Below are positions 1 through 8,790 of a stretch of DNA of 64,000 bases, piece by piece. The notes under the pieces are model-generated. The model searched no databases and was not told where the DNA came from. It worked only from the letters and a program-made list of their open reading frames with translations. The stretch's first letter is position 1, and the number at the start of each line of letters is the position of its first letter. The translations under genes and the position numbers were made by a program. The stretch comes from an uncultured Pelagibacteraceae bacterium (GTDB lineage: Bacteria; Pseudomonadota; Alphaproteobacteria; Pelagibacterales; Pelagibacteraceae), in assembly GCA_902634455.1 (NCBI GenBank), contig CACPKQ010000002.1:1-64000 (forward strand), read 5' to 3'.

Positions 1-1
1 T

Positions 2-205
2 GATCATTCCTTAATCAAAAATATAAAAACTAACCTAAAAGTTATGATAGCTGGAAACATTAAACATAATGATAAACTTGAAAAATTTAATGAAATAGCT
101 GATATTATAGATATATCCGGAGGACTTGAAACTCATGGAAAAAAAGATATTTCGAAAATAAAAATTTTTTTAAACAATTTAAATAAAATAAAAAATGAAA
201 ATTAG
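2..205 (+). CDS. trpF: Phosphoribosylanthranilate isomerase, C-terminal part (5' end outside window)
   Basis: The open frame enters from the left edge and ends at TAG 203-205, giving about 67 C-terminal residues. A glycine-containing strand (MIAGNI) is followed by DISGGLET-GKKD-KI, which matches the end of the TrpF (beta/alpha)8 barrel where the substrate phosphate is bound. TrpF converts N-(5-phosphoribosyl)anthranilate to the ribulose form in tryptophan synthesis. The frame overlaps trpB by 11 bases, and trpF-trpB-trpA is the usual alphaproteobacterial order. The catalytic N-terminal half is not visible, so the call rests on the C-terminal motif and the context. Confidence 0.82.
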   Translation, partial: DHSLIKNIKTNLKVMIAGNIKHNDKLEKFNEIADIIDISGGLETHGKKDISKIKIFLNNLNKIKNEN

Positions 206-1430
206 AAAAAACATACCTTTAATAGATCAACATGATAAAAATGGTTTTTGGGGGAAAAAATTTGGAGGAAGCTTTATTCCTGAAACGCTAAAAAAACCTG
301 TAGAAGATCTAACAATATTGTTTGGAAAACTAAGAAAAAACAAAAAATTTATTAAAGAAAGAGATTATTACTTTAAAAACTGGATTGGTGCTCCTACTCC
401 ATTCATAAAACTAGAAAACTTATCAAATTATTTAGGTGGTGCACAAATATGGGCAAAAGTTGTGTCTGAAGCAAATGGTGGAGCGCATAAAATTTATAAC
501 GCAACGGTTCACTGTCTAATTGCCAAAAAAGCAGGAAAAAAATATGTTGTTGGCGACACTGGAGCTGGATATGCAGGAAAAATGTTAAGCATGGCGGCAA
601 AAAAATTTGGTCTTAAGTGTAAAATATTTATGGGAGCAAAAGATATTAAAAGACAAAAACCTAACTGTGATGCTATGAGAAAAAATGGTGCAGAAATAGT
701 ACCCGTATATACAGGTAGTCAAACACTTATTGATGCTGTAAGCGAATGTATGAGATATTGGGTTTCAAACTGTGATACTACCCATATGTGTGTCGGCTCT
801 ACCGTAGGTCCAAATATATTTGTTAAAATTTGTGGATGGAGTACATCACAAATCTCAAGAGAACTCGTTGTACAAATAAAAAAAGAATTTGGTAAAATTC
901 CAAAAAAATTAAAGTTATTTAATTGTGTGGGTGGAGGTAGTTCAAGTTTTGGGTTTTGGAACGAATTCATGCACTATAATAAAAATCATGTTGAATTTAT
1001 TGGAGTGGAGGCTGGCGGACCAAAAAACTCAAAAAAACATGCTGCTCCCTTAACTAAAAATTCTAAAATTGGAGTCTTGCACGGTGCTATGCAGTACGTT
1101 GTTCAGAATGCCGAGGGACAAATAGAAGAAACTGAGTCAATTTCTGCAGGCCTAGACTATAGTGGTGTAAGCCCACTACATTGTTTTTTAAAAGATACAA
1201 AAAGAGCTAGATACACTTCAGCAACAGATGAAGAAGCATTAAGTGCTTATAAACTAGTATCTTCTTTGGAAGCTATTAGTCCTTCATTAGAACCAAGTCA
1301 TGCTTTTGCCGAAGCTATAAAGATTGCACCACACTTTGATGAAAATACTGTATTTTGTGTAAACTCTTGTGGAGACAGTTACAAAGATAAAGACATTATA
1401 AAAAGTAGATTAGGAAAATATATTAGATGA
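195..1430 (+). CDS. trpB: Divergent tryptophan synthase beta subunit
   Basis: PLP enzyme of fold type II, 411 residues (usual about 400), predicted to join indole and serine. The GGAHK motif carries the presumed Schiff-base Lys99, and SISAGLDY and GAKDIKRQ are typical TrpB blocks. Several normally fixed positions differ. The catalytic-loop ETGAGQHG reads DTGAGYAG (121-128), so Glu109 (Salmonella numbering) becomes Asp and Gln114/His115 become Tyr/Ala. The PLP-phosphate loop GGGSNA is GGGSSS (246-251). The GRGDKD end motif is replaced by CGDSYKDKD, and the KREDLNHTG segment before the Lys is lost. It overlaps trpA by 4 bases. Position and length support TrpB; the altered loops leave activity or substrate open. 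Confidence 0.85.
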   Translation: MKIRKNIPLIDQHDKNGFWGKKFGGSFIPETLKKPVEDLTILFGKLRKNKKFIKERDYYFKNWIGAPTPFIKLENLSNYLGGAQIWAKVVSEANGGAHKIYNATVHCLIAKKAGKKYVVGDTGAGYAGKMLSMAAKKFGLKCKIFMGAKDIKRQKPNCDAMRKNGAEIVPVYTGSQTLIDAVSECMRYWVSNCDTTHMCVGSTVGPNIFVKICGWSTSQISRELVVQIKKEFGKIPKKLKLFNCVGGGSSSFGFWNEFMHYNKNHVEFIGVEAGGPKNSKKHAAPLTKNSKIGVLHGAMQYVVQNAEGQIEETESISAGLDYSGVSPLHCFLKDTKRARYTSATDEEALSAYKLVSSLEAISPSLEPSHAFAEAIKIAPHFDENTVFCVNSCGDSYKDKDIIKSRLGKYIR

Positions 1431-2227
1431 ATAAAAATATAAGTTTAGCTTTTGATAAGTGCAAAAAAGAAAATAGACCAGCATTGCTTACCTACACAGT
1501 TGCTGGTGATAATAATAAAATTAAATCTATCGAAATACTAAAATCTATTTCAAATTATATAGACATTTGTGAAATTGGTTTTGCTCACAACACTCCAATA
1601 GCTGACGGAGGACAAATTCAAACAAGTACACATCGAGCTTTGAAAAATGGAACAAAAATAAAAGATGTTTTTCAAATAGTAAATGAATTTAAAAAATTTC
1701 AAAACTCAAAACCAGTAATTCTAATGGGTTATTATAATATCATTTGTCAGTATGGTGAAAATAAATTCATCAATTCTTGCAAAAATGTAGGCGTTGATGG
1801 TTTGATAGTTGTTGATTTACCTTATCCAGAAAATAAGTATTTTGCAAAAAAATGTAAGAAAAGAAAAATTAGTTTTATTCAACTATTGTCTCCAACTACT
1901 TCAAATAGCAGAATGAAAAAAATAATAAAAGATTCTCATAATATGATTTATTATATAAGCATGCTGTCAACTACTGGTGGAAAGCTTAAAGTGTCTCCTA
2001 AAAAAATATTAAAAAATTATTATAAAATAAAAAAAATAAATAAATCTAAAAATCTAGTAATAGGTTTTGGTATTACTGTTGAAACAATTTCAGCTTTAAA
2101 AAAAGCTGATGGTTTGGTGGTAGGGAGCGCATTATGCAAAGAAATTTCAAAATCTCTAAGTAATAGACAAAATCCTGTCACAAATGTAACTAAGATGGTA
2201 TCATTGTTAAAAAATAAAATATCATGA
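1427..2227 (+). CDS. trpA: Divergent tryptophan synthase alpha subunit
   Basis: TIM-barrel lyase, 266 residues, expected to release indole from indole-3-glycerol phosphate and pass it to TrpB. Catalytic Glu49 and Asp60 are present, as are Tyr175 and Thr183-Gly184, and VILMGYYN and DGLIVVDLP are standard blocks. Loop 2, usually PFSDPLADGP, reads AHNTPIADGG (53-62), so the interface residue Asp56 is Thr. Loop 6, usually SVTGVTG, is SMLSTTGG. Its start overlaps the trpB stop (ATGA-type overlap at 1427-1430), which implies coupled translation and a stoichiometric complex. Catalytic residues suggest an active lyase, whereas the subunit-communication surface has been rebuilt together with TrpB. Confidence 0.88.
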   Translation: MNKNISLAFDKCKKENRPALLTYTVAGDNNKIKSIEILKSISNYIDICEIGFAHNTPIADGGQIQTSTHRALKNGTKIKDVFQIVNEFKKFQNSKPVILMGYYNIICQYGENKFINSCKNVGVDGLIVVDLPYPENKYFAKKCKKRKISFIQLLSPTTSNSRMKKIIKDSHNMIYYISMLSTTGGKLKVSPKKILKNYYKIKKINKSKNLVIGFGITVETISALKKADGLVVGSALCKEISKSLSNRQNPVTNVTKMVSLLKNKIS

Positions 2228-3156
2228 ACTGGCTAACTAAAGCTATAAATTTTAGTGAAAAAATAAAAAAAGTTTTTAAAAAACGTTCGTCAAAAAAAGA
2301 ATTAGAAAATTCTGACTGGACTAGTTGCTGCAAAGGGCCCATTTTAAAAAAAGACCTTGAAGAAAATTTATGGGTTTGTCATGATTGTGGAAAACATCAT
2401 AGAATTAGCTGTAAACAAAGATTTGATATTTTTTTTGGAAAAAATGCTTATCAAATTCTTGAAACACCACAACCCATTGATGACCCACTAAACTGGGAAG
2501 ATACAAAAACATATAAGGATAGACTAAAAGAGGCTAGAAAAAAAACAAAACAAAATTGTGCAGTAATGATAGCAAAAGGAATGGTTAACGATATTGAAAT
2601 AACTGTTGGAGCAATAAATTTTGATTTTATAGGTGGCTCTATCGGTGCAGCTGAAGGTGAAGCCATAATCTATGGAGTCCAACATGCAATAGATAATAAA
2701 ACACCATATGTTTTTTTTCCATGCGGTGGTGGACAACGAATGTTTGAATCGCCAATTGCTTTAGCAAATATGACCAGAACTTCGCTTGCAATAAATGAAT
2801 TAAAAAATAATAATTTGCCTTATATTGTTTGTTTTACGGATCCAACAGCGGGAGGAATAACTGCATCATTTGCAATGCTTGGGGATATTCATTTGGCTGA
2901 ACCTGGATGCTTAATTGCATTTGCCGGAAAAAGAGTAATCCAAGCTACTGTTAAAGAAGAATTGAGTCCAGACTTTCAAACAGCAGAGTTTGTAGAAAAG
3001 CATGGGTTTGTAGATAAAGTTGTTCATAGAAAGAATTTAAAAGATCAGATAAGTTTACTATTATCGATATTGCTTAAGAAAAATTCTGAAGTAAAATCAG
3101 AAATATCAAATGAAACTTCAGAAGATATTAAATCGATTACAAAAACTGCATCCTAA
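2224..3156 (+). CDS. accD: Acetyl-CoA carboxylase carboxyltransferase, beta subunit (atypical)
   Basis: Carboxyltransferase beta half that, with AccA, moves CO2 from biotin to acetyl-CoA for fatty-acid synthesis; 310 residues with a crotonase-like core (FDFIGGSIGAAEGE, DPTAGGITASFAMLGD, AEPGCLIAFAG). The N-terminal zinc ribbon is unusual: the first Cys pair is adjacent (C35-C36) rather than C-x2-C, while the second is normal (C52, C55). The conserved GGARMQEG turn reads GGQRMFES (169-176). The N-terminal 30 residues are basic. It starts inside the trpA stop (4-base overlap) and its last 47 bases are shared with folC. Family assignment is firm; zinc binding by this ribbon is uncertain. Confidence 0.9.
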   Translation: MNWLTKAINFSEKIKKVFKKRSSKKELENSDWTSCCKGPILKKDLEENLWVCHDCGKHHRISCKQRFDIFFGKNAYQILETPQPIDDPLNWEDTKTYKDRLKEARKKTKQNCAVMIAKGMVNDIEITVGAINFDFIGGSIGAAEGEAIIYGVQHAIDNKTPYVFFPCGGGQRMFESPIALANMTRTSLAINELKNNNLPYIVCFTDPTAGGITASFAMLGDIHLAEPGCLIAFAGKRVIQATVKEELSPDFQTAEFVEKHGFVDKVVHRKNLKDQISLLLSILLKKNSEVKSEISNETSEDIKSITKTAS

Positions 3157-4381
3157 AAAAATAGATTTAAGTTTAAATAGAATTAAAAATCTTTGTAAAA
3201 AACTAAAAAATCCACAAAAAAACATTAAATCAATTTCTGTCGTTGGAACAAATGGAAAAAATTCTACTATTCAAACAATAAGATCAATACTAATCGCAGC
3301 TGGTATAAAATGTAATGCTTACATAAGCCCACATATACAAAAAATTAATGAAAGATTTATATATAATAACAAAGAAGTTGAAGATGAAGAATTATACAAA
3401 ATTTTGTCTGAAGTAGAAGAAATAAATAATGGTGAAAAAATTACTTACTTTGAAATATTAACTGCAGCATTTTTTTTGGGAGCAAAAAAGTTTAAAGATA
3501 ACATAAATATAATTGAATCTGGTCTTTTTCACAGATTCGATGCTACAAACATTATTGATGCAAATTTAGCATCCATAATAACTCCAATAGGAATTGATCA
3601 TACTGATTGGCTTCCAAAAAATGAGAAAACAATTGATAAAATAATTTTTGAAAAAACCTCATCATTATTAAAATCTAAGATAATCGTTTCAAAGCAATAT
3701 GATGAAGAAACACAAAAAAAAATAAAAAAATCTCTTAAATCAAATAGTTCAAAAAAAATATTTTTTAATGATCTTTACTCATTTTCTTTAAAAGAAAATA
3801 ACTTTTTTTATTATGAAGATGAATATGGTGGATTAAAATTACCAATGCCTAATCTTATTGGTGAATTTCAAATAACAAATGTTGCAACAGCTATTGCTAC
3901 ACTTAGAAATATTGATGAATTAAAAATTTCTGAAAATCAAATTAAAGAAGGAATTACCAATATTCAAAGTATTGCTAGATTACAAGAAATAAAATTCGGT
4001 AAGCTTAAAAGTATAGTTAAAAATAACAAACTTTTTGTTGATGGTTCACATAATCCACTTGGTGCAAAAGTATTAACGGATTACTTAGACACAATTCATT
4101 ATAATAAACATCTTATTGTTGGAATGATGTTAAACAAAGAACATCAAGAATATATCAACTTTTTTAAAAATAAAATTAATTCAATAACAACTGTAGATAT
4201 TCCTAATCATCCTAATTCAATAAAAGGCCAAGATTTAAAAAATAAAATTAATGGTTTTGGAAGAGTTAAATATAAAAGCTCAATTCAAGAAGCATTAAAA
4301 TCTTTAAAACTTGATGAAGGGGATATAATACTTATTACTGGTTCATTATATCTTGCTGGTGAAGTTTTAAATCTGAATTAA
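3110..4381 (+). CDS. folC: Bifunctional folylpolyglutamate / dihydrofolate synthase
   Basis: Mur-ligase-family enzyme that adds glutamate to dihydropteroate and to folates, 423 residues. The ATP loop is GTNGKNS (46-52) rather than the usual [17 protein letters not shown] and [11 protein letters not shown] match FolC, as does DGSHNPLGA in the C-terminal domain. The usually invariant EVGLGGRLDATN reads [12 protein letters not shown] (136-147). The chosen ATG lies 47 bases inside accD; the IDLSLNRI stretch near residue 18 is typical of the FolC N-terminus, so the overlap looks real. It is last in the trp-acc-fol run and ends in a 4-base convergent overlap with trxA. Confidence 0.9.
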   Translation: MKLQKILNRLQKLHPKKIDLSLNRIKNLCKKLKNPQKNIKSISVVGTNGKNSTIQTIRSILIAAGIKCNAYISPHIQKINERFIYNNKEVEDEELYKILSEVEEINNGEKITYFEILTAAFFLGAKKFKDNINIIESGLFHRFDATNIIDANLASIITPIGIDHTDWLPKNEKTIDKIIFEKTSSLLKSKIIVSKQYDEETQKKIKKSLKSNSSKKIFFNDLYSFSLKENNFFYYEDEYGGLKLPMPNLIGEFQITNVATAIATLRNIDELKISENQIKEGITNIQSIARLQEIKFGKLKSIVKNNKLFVDGSHNPLGAKVLTDYLDTIHYNKHLIVGMMLNKEHQEYINFFKNKINSITTVDIPNHPNSIKGQDLKNKINGFGRVKYKSSIQEALKSLKLDEGDIILITGSLYLAGEVLNLN

Positions 4382-4698
4382 AGATTTTCTTCAATCCAAG
4401 ATTTAAGATTTGATTTGGTAGTTGCTCCAACTTTGGTTGATTTAAGTTCTCCATCTTTAAACATTAGCATAGTAGGTATTCCTCTTACACCAAATTTTGT
4501 CGGTGTATTAGGTTCCTCATCAATATTATGTTTTGCGATTGTAACTTTGTCAGATAGTTCATCTGAAAGTTCCTCTAATATTGGGCCGATCATTTTGCAA
4601 GGTCCGCACCATTCTGCCCAAAAATCTACAACGACTGGTTTTCCGGATTTAACAACTTCTGTTTCAAAATTTTCATCTGTCACTTTTACTGTAGCCAT
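4378..4698 (-). CDS. trxA: Thioredoxin
   Basis: Cytoplasmic disulfide reductase of 106 residues, the standard size for TrxA. The active site WAEWCGPCK places the redox cysteines at 31 and 34, and the cis-proline segment [13 protein letters not shown] is canonical. There is no signal peptide. It stands alone between folC (convergent, 4 shared bases) and the ExoI-like gene, with a 63-base A+T-rich leader that may hold its promoter. Confidence 0.97.
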   Translation of the reverse strand: MATVKVTDENFETEVVKSGKPVVVDFWAEWCGPCKMIGPILEELSDELSDKVTIAKHNIDEEPNTPTKFGVRGIPTMLMFKDGELKSTKVGATTKSNLKSWIEENL

Positions 4699-4761
4699 AT
4701 ACTCTATATATATAAATAAATATTATTAAATCAACTGGTAAAATATTATTTTTTATCCACA

Positions 4762-6192
4762 TTAAAAATTTTTATATTTTCTTTCAATTGACATTACAAA
4801 ATTATTAAGTTGGTCGAGAAACTTCAATTTCTCTTCATTATTTTCATTAGTATATTTTTCTCTCAAATTGTCGCATTCAAAATAAAATTCTTTACAAGTC
4901 CACCATTTTTCTTTTCTTTCACTTAAAATTCTTTTAGCAATATCTCTTTGAATTTCTTTAAGCATATTTTCTGGTAAATTTTCTGGAGACTCTTGATAGA
5001 TAATTTTTTTTCCAAAGCCAACCAATCTATCGTCCTCAAATTTATCAAGCATTTTAAGCTTATCTTTCCATGAAGCAGAGTGCCAAACTTGAAAAAGATT
5101 AGTATCTTTATTCGGTGTAAATTTTTTATAAATACTTTCCTCTGGTAAAATATCTTCCTGGGAACTTGTTTGTTCCTTTTCTTCTGCAACCTCTCTTAAA
5201 ACAGTCATAATATTTTGTGCAAACTTTTCATCATTTTTTATTAAATCAGCCCTTTTTTTTATCAAAATTGGGTCCATGGTATTGTATGGCTCTGCTTTCA
5301 TGCCGTAACTTTGGTCAAGAATTATTGGTGCTTTATTTGACCTTATTGTTCTTAAAAACTTTGGCGTTTTTTTCATTTCTAATTTTAGATCATTTATAGA
5401 AAGATTTAATAAAGGTTCAACATCTACTCTTAAATCAACAGCTTGCCCCCATTGATAAATAGGGTGAATACAATGTTTTGGATGCAATGGCGCACATAAG
5501 TACAATCTAGATTTTCCATAAAAGTATTCGTTTAATGTAATTATTTTTTCTTTTTTAAATATCGTTTCAGTATCTAATTTACTAGATGTCTTAAAAAAAC
5601 TTTCCCAAGTATTTGGCTGTTTTTTCTTTATCAAACCTAAAACTTTCATAGTTAATTCAGCATCAAACAAAGCAGAATGTGCACCAGAAACCTCAAATCC
5701 ATTCATTCTTGCAAGGGACTCTAATTTCATAACTGCATTGCCCTTTTCATTAATTTCTGTTTTTAAAATATTGTTATCTATAGCATAAGCGGCTCTAGCA
5801 ATATTTAATCCATCATGTCTTTTATTTGGGGAAGAATTAGTAATATAAGGGTATCTGATACCTTTAAAAAATTCTTTTCTAATCATTTCATCATCGAATC
5901 CTACGTTGGACCAACCAATAAAAATTGCGGGACTCCACTTTTTGAATATTTTTTCTACCTCTGTTAACATTTGATAGTGACTTAAGTTAGCTTTTGTTAA
6001 CATATCCACTGAAGTACGATTTACTATAAGAGCCATACATTGAGGAATTTCTCCCTCTGGTAACCTACATCTTAAATTAAAACGATCTTTTTCTTTGAAG
6101 TTTCCATCAACTAGAATGCCACCGATTTCTATAATACTTCCAAAGTCAGTATTGGCATTTGATGATTCAATGTCCCAAATGGCTAAATTCAA
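4762..6192 (-). CDS. sbcB: Exodeoxyribonuclease I-like 3'-5' exonuclease
   Basis: DnaQ/DEDD-fold exonuclease of 476 residues, the length of E. coli ExoI (475). The N-terminal exonuclease motif WDIES supplies Asp7 and Glu9, GWSNVGFDD is motif II, and HSALFDAELT is motif III with the general-base His and metal Asp. The C-terminal half has SH3-like and helical ExoI regions (LYLCAPLHPKH, LIGWGKK-like segment). The family digests single-stranded DNA 3' to 5' in repair. The start is TTG at 6190-6192, chosen because a strong Shine-Dalgarno AAAGGAGAA lies 5 bases upstream. It leads a group with a second nuclease and RmuC on the same strand. Confidence 0.85.
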   Translation of the reverse strand: MNLAIWDIESSNANTDFGSIIEIGGILVDGNFKEKDRFNLRCRLPEGEIPQCMALIVNRTSVDMLTKANLSHYQMLTEVEKIFKKWSPAIFIGWSNVGFDDEMIRKEFFKGIRYPYITNSSPNKRHDGLNIARAAYAIDNNILKTEINEKGNAVMKLESLARMNGFEVSGAHSALFDAELTMKVLGLIKKKQPNTWESFFKTSSKLDTETIFKKEKIITLNEYFYGKSRLYLCAPLHPKHCIHPIYQWGQAVDLRVDVEPLLNLSINDLKLEMKKTPKFLRTIRSNKAPIILDQSYGMKAEPYNTMDPILIKKRADLIKNDEKFAQNIMTVLREVAEEKEQTSSQEDILPEESIYKKFTPNKDTNLFQVWHSASWKDKLKMLDKFEDDRLVGFGKKIIYQESPENLPENMLKEIQRDIAKRILSERKEKWWTCKEFYFECDNLREKYTNENNEEKLKFLDQLNNFVMSIERKYKNF

Positions 6193-6294
6193 CTTTTCTC
6201 CTTTATTTTAATGCTAAATGTAAGGGAATTATAAGAAACTCGCATCAGAACATGTAGCAAAGTTATTTTTTAAGTATACTAATTTTTATTAAAG

Positions 6295-6984
6295 TCAAAC
6301 TTTTTTTCTTAATTGATTATAAAATTGTTCAACCCTATCAAGAAATTTATTTTGAAAATCTATTAGTTCATTTCCTTCAATTTTAAAATCTTGAAATAGT
6401 CCATCTACAGTGCAAAGAAGAATTACTCCTTGAGTAATTTTAGAATTGTAAACTATGTTGTGTGCTAAAGAGTATGCTCCAATTTGTAAAAAATAATCCT
6501 CAATATATTTTTCTTTTTTTGGTTTATTACTCTGCTTAAAATCTAAAATAGTTTCTTTTTCTTCATAGATACCAATGCAATCCGCTGTTCCAGCATATTT
6601 ACCAGGATAGTATACTATAGCTTCAGCTCCCCAAATCTCAGAAAGTTTATTTTTTAATCCATTATCTATTATCTCTGTGGCCATTTTTTTCGACTTATTG
6701 TTTTCTTCCAATAAATCTAAATTAAATTTGCCTAATAAAAATTGTTCAATATATAAATGCATTGAACTTCCCCTATTTGAAGCTTCATTTTTAATTCTTT
6801 CAGCTTCTTTATGCCCTACTCTCTCTTTCCAAGCCGCAATACCTGCTCTATCTTCTTCGCTTTGTGTTGCCTTAAGTATGGTTGTAACACTGGGTAGGTG
6901 AGAGTCATCTAAAGCATAGTGTCTGGATCCATTAATAATAGATCGGCTAGATTTAGGATAATTAAATTTATTATTCCACTCCAT
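6295..6984 (-). CDS. PD-(D/E)XK nuclease (RecB/MGME1-like exonuclease)
   Basis: About 229 residues from the Met chosen here. The nuclease core is visible in order: a Glu-rich helix (WGAEAIVYY), GTADCIG with the metal Asp, ILDFKQS as D-x-K, and YFLQIGAYSLAHN as the QxxxY helix. This is the RecB-like/MGME1 pattern, so single-strand DNA processing is likely but the substrate is not known. The frame extends to 7053, but that would place 32 bases inside rmuC; the internal ATG at 6982-6984 (MEWNNKFNYPKSSRS) leaves a 37-base gap and is preferred. Neither start has a clear Shine-Dalgarno. Confidence 0.75.
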   Translation of the reverse strand: MEWNNKFNYPKSSRSIINGSRHYALDDSHLPSVTTILKATQSEEDRAGIAAWKERVGHKEAERIKNEASNRGSSMHLYIEQFLLGKFNLDLLEENNKSKKMATEIIDNGLKNKLSEIWGAEAIVYYPGKYAGTADCIGIYEEKETILDFKQSNKPKKEKYIEDYFLQIGAYSLAHNIVYNSKITQGVILLCTVDGLFQDFKIEGNELIDFQNKFLDRVEQFYNQLRKKV

Positions 6985-7021
6985 ATAGTTATTTATAAAA
7001 GTATTTGGATTAAAATTAAAA

Positions 7022-8077
7022 TTAATTTTTAAGCTGTTTAGAATGGTTAACAAACTTTTCTACATTTTCTGTCTTAGCAGCTATTTCAACTTGCTCCGGA
7101 TCTTTTATATTTTCTAATGTTCTTGTAATTGATCTTGCATCTTTTCCAAAACTATCTACGACACCCATTGCTTCTTCAAGTTTTTTTCGAAGAACAAGTA
7201 CGTTTTCAAAATGTTTAGAAAATCTTGTACTTATCATTTTTAAATGATCATATATCTCTGTTGCATGTTTTTGAACTTTAAGAGTTTGAAAGCCCATGTG
7301 CAAAGATTGTAAATAAGCTGAAAGAGTATTGGGACCTAATATTACAATTTTATATTTTTTCATTAATTCCTGAGTTAATAATTCTTTAGTGCTTGGGTCT
7401 TGATAGGAGCTTAGTTCTGAGAACAAACTTTCAGTTGGAGCATATACAATTGCAAAGTCGGTAGTTTTTGGAGGAACAATATATTTTTCATTCACACTCT
7501 TAGCTTTATCTTTAAAGGCTCTTGCTAATTTTGTTCTTGCATCTGCCGCAGCTTTTTTATCATCTGCTTGATAAGCATCATCAATGGCTTTAAATTTTTC
7601 TACAGGGAAATGGCTATCTAATGGAACTAAAACTCCATCTTGAAGTTTAATGGCAAATTCAACATTTTCAGATGTATCTTCTTTCATTTTTGCATTCGAA
7701 ATAAATTGAGAGGCAGGCAATAAATCTTTTAATAAAGACGCCAAACTAAATTCAGCTAAGGTTCCATATTTTTTAACCCCAGCTAAAATCTTATTAATTC
7801 CTTCTTGGCTTTTATTTAAATTTTCAACTTGTGTATTAAAAACAGAAACTTTTTCGTTAACTGAAGTTAAAGTTTGCGCCATATCTCTTGTCACATCTTT
7901 TGACAAACTATTGAATGAGGCAGACATAGTATTAAATGAGTTATTGATGCTTTCTTTTAAATTATTAAACTCTTCAATGTTGCTTTTGGGTTCCTCTTTG
8001 TTTTTACGCTGAGCAATCAATAGATAAATAACGACACCTATTAGCACTAAAATTACATATAATAGCGAATCTTGCAT
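7022..8077 (-). CDS. rmuC: DNA recombination protein RmuC homolog
   Basis: 351 residues: an N-terminal membrane anchor (about 3-22), a long coiled coil (about 30-110, rich in N, S, E and K), then the RmuC domain with KKYGTLAEFSLASLLKDLLP, VPLDSHFPVEKF, PPKTTDFAIVYAPTE and LGPNTLSAYLQSLHMGFQTLKVQKHA. RmuC limits DNA inversions at short inverted repeats and is thought to be nuclease-like. It is slightly shorter than the E. coli protein. It sits immediately upstream of the PD-(D/E)XK gene and two genes before the ExoI-like gene, which suggests a small repair cluster. Confidence 0.92.
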   Translation of the reverse strand: MQDSLLYVILVLIGVVIYLLIAQRKNKEEPKSNIEEFNNLKESINNSFNTMSASFNSLSKDVTRDMAQTLTSVNEKVSVFNTQVENLNKSQEGINKILAGVKKYGTLAEFSLASLLKDLLPASQFISNAKMKEDTSENVEFAIKLQDGVLVPLDSHFPVEKFKAIDDAYQADDKKAAADARTKLARAFKDKAKSVNEKYIVPPKTTDFAIVYAPTESLFSELSSYQDPSTKELLTQELMKKYKIVILGPNTLSAYLQSLHMGFQTLKVQKHATEIYDHLKMISTRFSKHFENVLVLRKKLEEAMGVVDSFGKDARSITRTLENIKDPEQVEIAAKTENVEKFVNHSKQLKN

Positions 8078-8100
8078 AATGGTTAAGATTTTAAAATAAA

Positions 8101-8790
8101 TTATCTTCTTAGCAAGTTTATAATTTTTTTAATTCTAGATTTTTTTAAAGAAAGTTTTGATATCATTAAACAAGCTTGTGATTTTAAAATTTCACCATCC
8201 TTTAAAATTCTTAAATTATTAGCTTTTAATGTTGATCCTGTGCTTGTTATATCTGATATAATTTCTGCTGTTCCTGTAAATGGAGCTACTTCAGTACTTC
8301 CTAAGCTTTTGACCAATTGAAATTGGGTAACACCTTTTGAAAACAAAAATTGCCTTGTTAAATTTGGATACTTTGTTGCAACTCTTAAAAGTTTTTTTTT
8401 CTTTTTTTTAAACTCATCTGCCACTTCATCTAAATCTAATAAAGTTTGAACATCTATCCAAAAATCTGGGATTGCTAGTACTAAATTTGCATTTCCAAAA
8501 TTATACCTTTTATTGATTAAAATTTTATTTTGTACATTAACTTCGCTCTCTTTAAATAAATCATATCCAGAAAAACCAATATCAATGTTGCCCAACGATA
8601 ATTGTTCAATACACTCTCTAGCATGTAAATAAATAATTTTAACATTTGGAAGTTTTTTAATATATCCAAATAAATCTCTTTCTCCTCTTTCAGAAAAAAG
8701 ATTTAATTTATTTTTTTTAAAAATATTAATCGTATCATGTTTTAATCTTCCTTTTGATGGAAGCCCTATATTAATAATATTTTCAATCAT
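8101..8790 (-). CDS. hisG: ATP phosphoribosyltransferase, short-form catalytic subunit
   Basis: First enzyme of histidine synthesis, joining ATP and PRPP. At 229 residues it is the short HisG form, which lacks the C-terminal His-binding domain and needs HisZ. GLPSKGRL near the N-terminus, GNIDIGFSGYDLF and the PRPP-type loop GTAEIISDITSTGSTL (about 173-188) are characteristic. It overlaps the hisZ end by 8 bases, fitting translational coupling of the two subunits. It is last in the tRNA-His, hisS, hisZ, hisG run, so any upstream His-responsive leader would also control it. Confidence 0.95.
   Translation of the reverse strand: MIENIINIGLPSKGRLKHDTINIFKKNKLNLFSERGERDLFGYIKKLPNVKIIYLHARECIEQLSLGNIDIGFSGYDLFKESEVNVQNKILINKRYNFGNANLVLAIPDFWIDVQTLLDLDEVADEFKKKKKKLLRVATKYPNLTRQFLFSKGVTQFQLVKSLGSTEVAPFTGTAEIISDITSTGSTLKANNLRILKDGEILKSQACLMISKLSLKKSRIKKIINLLRR

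Noticed and set aside
4415-4729. 104-residue plus-strand frame opposite thioredoxin
   Set aside because: The minus strand encodes a textbook thioredoxin; the plus frame has no recognisable motif.
4753-4761. A perfect DnaA-box sequence (TTATCCACA) next to the ExoI-like gene stop
   Set aside because: Only one copy, with no cluster, no dnaA or dnaN nearby and no A+T/GC skew cue that I can measure; a single 9-mer can occur by chance.
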